Origin: Ciona savignyi
Lineage: Eukaryota; Chordata; Ascidiacea; Phlebobranchia; Cionidae
Length of the DNA: 64,000 nt
Direction of reading: 5' to 3'
NCBI GenBank assembly: GCA_000149265.1
Contig: CH003410.1
Coordinates: 1 to 64,000, forward strand
Below are positions 13,701-25,700 of the stretch, in pieces. The translations under genes were made by a program, and so were the position numbers. The notes under the pieces are model-generated. The model saw only the letters and a list, made by a program, of their open reading frames with translations, made no database searches and was not told where the DNA came from. How positions within the stretch are numbered: the stretch's first letter is position 1; every line of letters starts with the position of its first letter.

Positions 13701-16700
13701 CTCAAATCCAAGTAAAATGAGCAGTAGTTTCGGAAAGGTCAGAATAAGAGCTAAATATTGATTTGAATGAGTCATTTGCGAATCCCTTTAAATGAAATTA
13801 TTCTTTATAATTATATATTTCAGTTAATATAAAAAATCTTAGTTCAACGTCTTCCTACAATTTAAGATTTTCAACAAGTATCACATAATAGCATTTAAAA
13901 CCCACACAAATGTGAAGACACAAATATATGGTATATAACTATATGGATTTAATTTAATTAAATCTTGCATTTTACCAGTTTGACCTCTTAACCACACACC
14001 AACTGTAACATGCACAAATGTATGGATTTACTTATGAGTGATTCAACAAATATTGCATTCTAACGATTTAACCTTTTAACCTCCACACAATTGTAAACTG
14101 CACAAAAGTATGGGTTCAATTATAACGTGTTATTATGGGGTTTCACAGCTGGATGCCTCTTCACTTTCTTTACCGATGATTCCTTATAATCCTTCCGACA
14201 TTACGCCATAGTGGCGAGCTGACGTGTTGGGTTTTGTGTATAAATTTATTGTATTAATCTATTATCTGTGTTTTGTGTATAAATTTATTGTATTAATCTA
14301 TTATCTGCGCGTTCTGGAATGCAGACCTAAATATCGCCTGTTTGGAGCCGCAGCTTCAGGCATGTATAACCAATCAGTTGAATTATAAGGGGTTCTACAA
14401 TTATGGGTTCCACCCTTGTTACCTCGCAGCTAGATGCCTCTCTCCACTCGAACACCATTCCTTGTTTGGAACAAGACAATGCATAAGTTGCGAACACACT
14501 GCATGCCATGCCACGCACTGGTAGACTACAGAAGTCGTACATACAAGCGTCGTAGTATGGCTGGAAGAGGATATGATTAACATGTAAAACTACTAATGCA
14601 CATAAAGCATGGATTAAAAGATTATTATATGCAAAGGTACCTGGGCACATATTATAGGATAGGGTAGGAAATTCATGTTTATCCCCGTGAAATGGAAAAA
14701 CCAAACCTTCTTATTTTATTGTTTCATCCATAAGAATTAACATGCATATCATACCAATGCCACATTTGTGAACATAAACAAATAAAAAAATAAAAATGTC
14801 TTAGTTTAGTTTTAGTTTAGTTTATTCATTTTTTTGCCCCAGTATTAAAAAATGGGAAACAAATCAAATCATGACACAGAAACAGGGAAAGACGGCAAAA
14901 CGAACAGTCGTTAAAACACGTCATTAAAAAAAGGATATAATTTAATAAATATAGCGAACGCGGCCACCAAACCTAAGCAAAAGAAGAATAATGAGCAAAC
15001 AAAATTCAAACAAAAATCTTACTTGATAATCGATGATGTCATGACATTGGAGAAAAGGAGGACTCTTTAATCTTCCACAAAGTTCCTTCGCGCCTGGTCG
15101 GTTAATGGAGTACACTTTGCATGGGTTTTCTATCTTTGGATCGGATCTTGGGGCACCAGGGCAGGTATTCGCCTGTAGGTTGAATGAGGATTGCTTGCTA
15201 TTGTTTAGTGGAACAAGAATTAAAAAATGAAGGGTGGAAATTGATGAGATAAAATGTGAGATAGGGTAGGTATTTACCTGTAGGTTAAATCAGATTGGGT
15301 TAAATTTGTGTCATACGGAATTAAATAATTGAGGGTGGAAATTATTGAGATCTAATGCGAGATCGAAAAACTATAGCAATATTACTATACTACTATACAT
15401 CATTAAGATGCAGCATATTTTCTAGTCCAGAAATAAACATAAAAGTATCATAACTAGAACATTCACACTAGGGATGTCAATTCCGGAATTAAAGATTCGA
15501 ATTTAATTGGAATAGAAAATAATTCAGGATTATTGTTGTGTCTATCAATTTGAAATTGCTTAAAGTGGAACAAAACAATTTTTTTATAAAATTTTGGTTT
15601 ACAATTGGAAATCTAAAAAAATACCTGTGTTTTATGTCATTTTTACCTGCACAAAAAACAGGTTATCCTATTAAGTACAACCAAGGGATCCTACCTGCCA
15701 CAGACTTGAGAATTCATAGACATCTTCGTGAGTGATGCCATCAGGGGCCCATTTATCATCATCTTGGATGGAGTTGAAGTTACCACAGAGACCGGCGACC
15801 AGTCCACACATGTTGTTCTTGGCACGGATGAAGCAACGTGTTTTCTTGTCCCACAACACTGTCATTCCATTCCAAATTGTTACCTGGAAGTTGGGAAATT
15901 TTAAATGTTATTTTATTATGTATTTAAAACAAGTATCATTGTGTGATATCGCAGTCAACTGTGGTGCTGAATGAATTGCTTGACCTAAATTATGGTAGGT
16001 TAAGATAGGTACATTTTCATTGACATTTGATATCTTATGAGGTATTGTACAGATAATTTATAAGTATAAAATTGACGTTTTCTACGTTAATGCAACACTT
16101 TTTGAAAAGCTACAATAGTTTCATTCATATTAAACCAATGTATTTATGTAATGATATTTAATATTTAGCCGTAACCCTTATGTAAGTTCAAGTATATTAC
16201 AATACAACACGGCTGTAATTCATGCGTTTTTCACGAGCAAAGCTCAACGACATAGGGCGACAAAGAGTTGTGAAAATAGGGTCCAAAAAGTTCGCTTACC
16301 AAAACTTACAGAAGAACTGTAGCTATAAGTAGAATTAGTATATAAACTCTTCCAAGAAGACAATAGTAATTTTAGGTGATAAGAAAAAAAAAGAAAACTT
16401 CTTAAAACATATTAAACTTAATATAAAAAAATTAACATATCTAAATTTTAATTTAAAATTAATAAAAACTTTTGAAATATGAATAAAAACAAGATTAAAA
16501 ATTGGATTAAAAAATATTAAAAGCTGGAAAAAAAAACAAGAACTTACTTTTTGGAACTGAGAAGTGACGTCTTCCACGGCGAAGGAGTCGGTGACGTACG
16601 GCATGCGCACTTCGTGGTCTTTGTGCACCACGGCACCGCCCGATAACAACTTCACTGTTATCCCGTTGACAGTGACGGCCAAGTTACGGGTACATTGCTG

Positions 16701-19700
16701 CCATTCTCGCACCCCGCTACCAGAGGTTCGGCTGTACAAAGAGTATTGTTATAGAACAATCATAATTCAACATTGTTACCAGTTTGAAAATCAAATCTTT
16801 ACAAGTTGTGATATAGTTAGCTGTGTCCTTGGAATATTCACTTAGCAGACGCCAAGTAAACCTAAGTTTAGTTCTTAGCAGACGCCCTTTGAACCTAAGT
16901 TTAATGGATGAAAAAAAACTGTATTAATGCCTTCAGCCATTCATCATAATCAATACATTGCAATAGCTCAAGAAACCCAACAGTTGCATATAGAACGATG
17001 ATGATAATCCGTGTTATAACCAACCGCATGTTGTTTTAAATCTAAGATATATATATTACTTAAATAGCTTGGTGGGTAAGTGCGTCATCTCCTTTAAGTC
17101 GAAGGTTAATAGGATCGAAACTGTTTGTTAGCTAGCCGGAATGTCCAAATAATTTTGATGGGTGCGAGACAATCTGATGATTGCTCTAGTGATAACTTTC
17201 TTGTGTTATCCTAAAATATTTCAAGAAAATAGGGGAAATAAGAGTAATCACTTTTATTTTTACACATGGGTAAAATTATATTAAAAAGACATAATATAAT
17301 GTAAAATTTCTAGTAACAATGTCAATATTTTCTACAATATATAGGTGACCAAAAAGCATAAAGGTTTAAGTGTTAAAAACTACAAATAACTATGGTTTTA
17401 CAGGTTAAGGTAATATCAGGGCATTGGTATAACCCAGAGGTAGACTTTAGTTACTGTATTCACACGTTCCTTCAATTTAGTAGAACCCATTAGTCCGCTG
17501 GGTTCATGTTAAAGGGCCTGCTTATGTGTTAATAATTATAGCCTACTTACGTGCACTTTAAGTTTTCAATGACAATCTGGAAACTGATATCTTGGACACC
17601 GCTGGATCGCGCTAGGATGTATGAACAATCTTGATCGACTCGCATGCTGTACTCAGCACCATCAAATGTCTCGTAATGCCTGTGGATACATATCACAAGG
17701 TTGTAGAGAACAGAGTTTGCAAACATCTTAGCCTTATAATTCAATTAAATTTTTTAAAACAACATAACCGTAATCAAGTTGAAGCACAGAACATGTGTTC
17801 GATAAGTTGTAGCAAAGAGTTTGCAAACCTCGTATATTTCTATTAAAATTTGTTAAACATTTCTGTAGCTGTATTCTGTTCTGTAAAATATCTTATAATG
17901 CTGGTGGGTAAGTATTACATATACCAAGTTAAATAAAAACATGTGTTAAATAGGATGTAATATTGTGTGGCCGAATAGTTAACCTGACGGTTACATATAC
18001 CAACTCTATACAAATACCGTCTTTGGTAACGTCATGGGTTTGAAATTTATCCCAAAAATTAAAAACAGATTTTTAAAATAACAATTGACCAACTTAAAAA
18101 TCTGCCATTTTATCAGGCTTACCTGTCACCAAAAGTCCTGCAAACACCATCACATCTGTTCTTGGTGCAGATCCACTTTCCACGGGCGCACACACATTGG
18201 TTGCAATCTCGTCGGATTTTGCTTTTTGGCCGATAAGTCTGGAGTATAACAGTGGAAATTGTTATGGCTACTAAGTTTTGTGTTTAGAATTAGTAAAATA
18301 TATAGTAAAAGTCTGCTATGAAATTAAAATGATTTTATACCATGTTTTATGAATATTTCTAGGTAAGGCTTTAAAATCTATTGGATATTTTATCTTCCTT
18401 CGCTAGAAAGAGTTTTTCACACAGATACACACGTAGGTCCTGGTAATACACAAATATACTCCTAATTAACATCAGTATTCCATCTAATATTATAACAGAA
18501 CCTGCGTTTTTCTACCTCCTCTTTATTCTTATAACCAAGAGTCCATTACTACCTTACTAAGTCACATTTCGGCCGGTTAGTCTGGTGGTTAAGTGTGTCG
18601 CCTTTCAATAAAAAGGTTGCTGGTGTGAAACTAGTCGCTAGCTAGTCGGTTGTGTCCTTGGGCAAGGCACTTAACAGAAATTGACCAAACCCAGCGGATT
18701 ATTGGGTTCTACCAAATTGAAGGAACGTGTGAATCATAAAAAACACACTGCAATAGCTCTGGTAACCCAACAACGTGATCTGACGATTGCAGGTGTGTTG
18801 AACCCATTGGTTTTCCCATTCACGGGGATAAACATGAATATCCTATTTCCTTCCCAATTCACCTTGTCGCCAAATTGGCAAGGACATGATGATTTGTCCA
18901 CACAGTCCCCATCGTGAAGGTATGTGCAATCCGGACAATGGCAGCCGTCTATGCAGTGGCGATCCTCGCAGTTATATTCTCGTCCGGAACAAGTCAGTGG
19001 GCAAGAAGAGCCGCAGTGATCGAATATCATTCCTATGCAACAACACTTTATGTAATGATGGTACTACAAGGAATATAAGTTTGTACACTAAATACGGGCG
19101 TGTCTAGGTTTTTGTTCGGGTGCATTAAAATAAAGGTCAGACAATGGAAGCAACCAGGTTGATTGGTCAACATAACCCTATTGTCTAGCTGTCCGAGAGA
19201 TTGTGTGTAAATGTGTTTGAACAAGTGTGCAAGACCCACCCATAGAAAGCATACCAAGACCTAGCCACTGGACAAGTGAGCAAGAATAAGCAATTGGAAG
19301 GTAAAGTTCAGGTTAATAACTATATTTCAAGCAATAAAAGCAAAGGTCAGACAATGGAATCAAGCAGGTTAATTGGTCAATATAACTTTTTTGTCGAGCT
19401 TTCTGGGAGATCGTGTAACTGTGTTTAAACAAAGGCGCGAGACCTACCCATAGAAAGCATGCCATACTTACCCATTGGAGGATAAAGTTTAGGTGTAATA
19501 AAGCAATAAAAGCAAAGGTCCGAAAATGAAAGCTTACCCATTGGACACATGACTTCGCATCTTCCCTTTTGTCTCCAGTCGACGTGGACTCCTCTCCTCG
19601 CGCACTCCCGGAAGTAAGCCGACATCGAGGTGCACAGTGAATCGGTGTTGCCTCCGTAGAAGCAAACGTCTTCTTTGCAGGATTCGAAGAATGGAGTTGG

Positions 19701-22700
19701 ATCCACCACGTCTTTGCAAATCGTGTCCATCATCGATCCGCACATTTCTAGTGCCTTGCCTGGGAACATGGGGTTAGCGATGTTATAAAATGTTTATTTT
19801 AATTACAAAAAAAAACGTTTTATTATTTCTTTTCTGTTATTGCCAAAAACAGTTTTACTATTTCTTTTCTGTTATCGCCAAAAATAGTTTTACTATTAGC
19901 TCAAATTTTTTTTGCAGTAGTTTTAGCCAAACAAGAGTAGTCTTGATGGTTTTTAAAAATGGTTTGATGCATTTTGACACTCACTGATCCCAATAAAACA
20001 AATAGAAAAATACTGGTGGGTTAGGATAGGATATTCATGTTTATCGCCGTAATGGGGAAAACCAAGGGGATTAACACACAGGCAATCGTCAGATCACCTC
20101 GCCCCCACCGGCGGGGTGCCGGGGCTATTGCAGTGTGTTGTATATGATTGACACGTTCCTTCAATTTGGTGGAACCCATCATTCCACTGGGTTAGGGCAA
20201 TGTCCATAAAGTGCCTTGCCCAAGGACACAACCGACTAGTAGCGAAGAGTTTCAAAGGCATCACACTTAACCACCATATTAACCGGTCGGACTAAGTTGG
20301 TTAGAAAAAAGACATACCAGTAAGAAGCCTTTTTTCCATTGAAGCGTCTTTGCCCCAAACACAGAAGGGTTCACTTCCAGCCTCTTTGCACAGAGACAAG
20401 GCTTTCCAGCTGTTTGCAAACGCAGACACATCCTTTACAACACGTGGTACGTCGTTGTCGTAGATGGTGAAGTCGTCAGAGCAATCTCTGTGAATGTGTA
20501 TTGTGAGCACAGACAACAACATTAACAAAACTATTGTGTGCCATATGCATAGGAGATACCCGCGCACCGTCAGCCAAAAGGTTGAAAAAAAGTTGAAGAT
20601 TTAAACCACCGCAACTGGTCGGTTTGATTTTTGAGAGCAAGAAACTTAGCAGCATAAACACTCAAAAGCTACTAGGTTGAACAATAATTGGAGCAAGAAA
20701 TTGTTATTTTCTGCATTATTGTTTTTAAAGGAGGTAAAAGATAATTCAATGCCTTCAAATAAACTGCAATAGTTTGGTATTTTAATACAGTACACATCTC
20801 CAGTAATACCACAGCATGCACAAGGTAATCTGACAAATACCTGTGTAAAAGTGGCCTTCTATATTCCACACATTAACATAAGTATTACATCCTATTCTTA
20901 TTACATCGGAGGTTTATACACATGTCAACTGAATTTCTAATGTTAATGCTTATATGTCAGATTGCCTTGTGCATGCTGTCTATACACATGTAATCTGAAC
21001 CTGACCATGCAAAAATTGTGCATCAGCACAACCCACCTGTTGAAGGTACCACAAAGACCGCCAGTCTTGCCGAAGAGCTCTTCATCAACATGGACCCAAA
21101 CCTGTTCAGCTCCGTCCCATTTCACATACAGGTTGTTTTGGTTGTCCTGAAGGTTGGAAAATGATTATTGTCAGATTATGCATGGTGTTCATTGCTGTAC
21201 TATGAATGTGTGTGGTCAAAATTTGTGTTGTCATATTATGCACAGTATTTAATGTTGTAATATGCTTATGTGTGGAACATTGCTGTACTAAAATTATGTG
21301 TGGTCAAAAAGAGTATCGTCATATTATGCACAGTATTTAATGTTGTAATATGCTTATGTGTGGAACATTGCTGTACTAAAATTATGTGTGGTCAAAAAGA
21401 GTATCGTCATATTATGAACAGTATTTAATGCTGTACTATCCTGTTCAAAACGATTGTAACTTAAATACGGCAATAATCATTTAACAGTTTATATTTTATA
21501 TATGATTTCTCGGATGTAATTATGCAAATAAAACCTTTTTAATCATAGTTAAGAACCACAACAGCTCTTGAAAAGTATGTCGACTTTTATTTAGCAATTT
21601 TATGCTAAATTGTTTCGCATAAGTATATAAAGTCAGACATGGTCTTTAAACTTGTAATTATTTATAAAGGTTTAAAACTAAATTAAAGTAAACACTATTA
21701 AACTAAAATTAAGTACACACTAATAAACTAAAATTAAAGTACACACTAATCAATTAAAATTAAAGTATAATTATGTACCTTGGAAATACTGTTAGCGATC
21801 ATTTAAAAATAATTTTGAAAACATGCTTAATCATGTACCTTGACTACGATGTAGTTAGCGATGCGTTCAACGGAGAGTCCGTAGATGTACTCAGGCAGCA
21901 CCAATTGCTTGGAGCCACCAAATGCGATTGGATCATTAGTGATGGGGTCGTTTTCAAGTTTCAACATTTCTTCACCATAAACGATAAGAACGCTCCTATT
22001 AAGTAAGGATTTAATACATTTAATTTAAGTATAAGAAAATAAATTTTAAATATAAGAAAATAAATTTTAAAAAAAATTTAAAAACTGTCATAAGTTGAAT
22101 AAAAGACGCAGTTGTTCGGGTAAAAGTTTTAAATACAATAATTAAACTATTTCAATTTTAAGGGCTAAAAGATGGAAAAGAGTGAGACTACTCATTAAAA
22201 AAGAAAATGGGATATTTCTGTTTATCCCTGTGGATGGGAAAACTATTTAACTTTATTCTTTTTAAAAAATGTATAAAAATTAATTTCAAAAATAATCATT
22301 TTGGCGGTTACTAATCGGTAATCGCAGGAAAAGACAACAAAATGAAATTACAACAAAATAGAATGTGTTAAAATAGTAATTTTATCAATTTATCCAACTC
22401 AACACAACGCAAAAGATTCGTTAAACTTACCGTGTGCAGTCATATAAAGACTAAATGTGCTATAAAGAGTTTTTTCATTTTGGAAATAAACAAAGACAAA
22501 TCAGATTATTGAGAAAATATTTTTAAACCTTTTGCATCCGATGTTGGAACCTGAGCAATCTCCGTCGTTTTGTACGTTCACCGAGAACGTGTCGTCGATC
22601 ACGTCTTTCGCCAACACGTAGGTGCATTCCCCACGGAATCGGAATATCGTGCCGTCAAACGTGCGGTAGTGATGTTGGCCCCATGTGAAACAGGTCCCGG

Positions 22701-25700
22701 TTTGATCGGCGGGGGCTTTCACATTGGTGTACACCCCTGTGAAGTGACCTACACCGACGGGGTTGACCTGTGGGTGGGATAATCGGATGAATCGGAAGAA
22801 ATTCCACAGCGATTATTTTCTGGTGATTTAGTGGAAATTTCAAAAAGATCGTAATATGATGATTCGGCAGAAATTTTACAGGATCATTTTATAATGAATC
22901 AGCAGAAATATGAGTGATAATTTTAGGAGGACCGGCGGAAATTTGACATAGATTATTTTAGGATGATTGGGCAGAAATTTGACAAAGATTATTTTAGGAT
23001 GATTTAATAAAAATTTCACATAGTTCATTTTAGATGTTTCCAGAACAGTTTCAACACAATTAAACTTTAAAAATCATGTAAGTTTTTATTAAACTGTAAC
23101 ACAATTGAATGGCTGATTATGAACTCACAATATTTGAGGTAACGGTTCGGCATGTCATTTACATGAACATTAAACATGTATATCCCAATCAACCTTAACA
23201 AACAACTCACAGCATCTGCTTTCTCCACGCATTCAGGTAGGATGTCCCCTGGAGACCAAGCTCCGTCCACACAACTGTAGTAGCCGGTTGTTGGGATCTT
23301 TACAGAGAACTCAAAACCTGGATGAAAAGAATTTATATTAAGATAACTAGCTTCATGAGAAATTAAATGTAAGATGCATTATTTTTGGTTGGGGTAAACT
23401 AATGACTAAAAAAGGTTACTGGTTAGGTGGTTCCCTGACAACTTTTTGTGTCCTTTATAAAGCCACAAATTAGGTGTTGCGCCAATCTATATTTAGGAAT
23501 ACTTTTAAAACTAGTCATACCTATATTTATTAAAAATTCCCAAATTAATCTCTTGTAAATAGTGGGTTAATGTCCAGTCCGTTGTAACATATCTTATGTA
23601 TATTATCTCCAGGGTTTGTGCATGTATTATCTCCAGGTTTGTGCATATATCATCCCCAGGGTTTGTGCATATATTAAGAGTTTGTGCATTAAATTGTAAA
23701 TACAGAAGTGAACAAACCTGTTGGGCAGGATGGGAAACATCTTTGCTGGTCGTCAGTCACGTTGCACGCAACAAACCCATTCACTGGTGGTTGTAGTGTT
23801 TTACACCTTTATTAAATATATATGTGGTAATACTTTGGGCAAAACACAACATCTAAACAAGTGATGGGAATAAAACTGTATGTAAAATTAAAATTGCAGT
23901 AAATAGTTACAAATATACCAATCTTGACATTATTTTATTTATTGTTGTGTTAATTTTCTGGCATGCTAAGGTACTAATAACAGGGTGCCTCTAAATAGTA
24001 CAGGACCGCTTGGAGCGCTTGGATCGCTTGGATCACTTAGATTGCTATGGCAAGTAATTCTAACCCTGTCCCAAACACTAATCTTAACTCCAGAACTAAC
24101 TTTAACCCCAACCCTAACATTAATATCATGGCTTTTGTAATTACGAAGTATCCAAGCAATTTAAGCACTCCATGCGATCCAAGCGGTCCTGTAGTATTTA
24201 GAGGTACCGCTGATAAGAGATCAGTCCGTTAGCTTATTGATTGCTGGTTGGAATGTCCGTCAAAGACTAGGGAGGGAAATTTGGTGAAATTATCCGTTAT
24301 GTGTTCTTAGAATTAAGACACTTAGAAATTGCTGATACTCGCTGTTTTAACGGTTGAAAATCAAGTCAAGTCTCCATATTATTTGATCTTTTCAAATATC
24401 TTTTATAACTCAACTACGGGTATTAGGTTATATAACGATATCGCAAGTTATAACACCACTCCATTTTACGATTTCTCCAAACGAAAATAGATATTAAACT
24501 TTTACTAAACGAAGTTCTGTTTTTTTGGCGATTTTCTTGGGAAGTAAACGATTTTGTGAATATTTACCTGGTAACGGTTAAAATTACAGCTTCTATTACG
24601 CGGGAAATCTAAATTTTGATCAAGGGAGTTACCCGTAAAGAGTGCCAGACATAGATGTTTTATTTATTGGGCGGACGGGGTTAAACTAGAAAAATACGAC
24701 CGAATGGTTAACACGACCGATTTATTTACAATATACAACAGTTTATAGCGTGCCACTAAAAAACGAATTATTTAACAAGCCTATCATGGGTTTGAAACTT
24801 GATCAAGGAAAAAGCCCGTTTGTGAACGTGTGTATGGCCGAATTGTTTACGTGCGATTTATATACAGTGCCATTTCAAAACAGATCTAGTAACAAACCCA
24901 TCATGAGTTTGAAATGGGACGGTAACTAAATACAAATTGGTTAATGGTAGAATAGTCATCTGACTATTCTAAAATATTTTGGAACTTCCTGAAAAACGTT
25001 AAAATTCTTTGAAAACATTATTGTCTATTATATAAGATATTAAAGTTTAAAACTAGGTAAAGTTGTAAAAATATGAGACTTGGGCAGCGGTATAAAGATA
25101 TTTTCATGCAAAACATCAACGTTGATCAGCGTTTTCTATTTCGTTTTAAGGTTTTTTTCCGCGAATACAGTGCCGCTTTGAATTTATTTTTGAAAAGCTT
25201 ACCAAAAATACCCTTTAATCAGGAAATTTGAATTTCCAATCAACGTATAAAAGCTGCCTGAATTTTGTTCATAGTATTAAGACTGAAATATATAAAAGTC
25301 ATAGTTTGGGTTACTAAAACATCTAATTTTACGGGAGGGGTCGCCATTTTGTTAAAGGATTTTTTTTTGGTATTTAAACAATGCTACAAAATGGCGAGGT
25401 TTATATATAACAAACGATTGTTATCTAGGCGGTGTGTAAAAGGTGGCGCTTCTCGAAGTTGCTGAGCTAATAAACAAGGCATTTGCGTTAAGTGTTTCAA
25501 TGCTTGGCACCAGGAAAAACGTATTTAATCCTATTGTGCGAAAGATTTTTTTAAAATTCGGACACTTTTTGGTGCGTAATAGAATTAAATAGCTGCGTTT
25601 GTGGTTTTGAAAAATATACCGTCGAAAGTATTTAAGTTTATTTTTTAGGACTACGCCGTGGCATAAGTAACTCCAACCGATAAGACATACTTTGAAATAT

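Noticed and set aside
23984..24208. Telomeric repeat island
   Set aside because: CTAACCC-like words are few and irregular and lie inside the inverted ends of a MITE.
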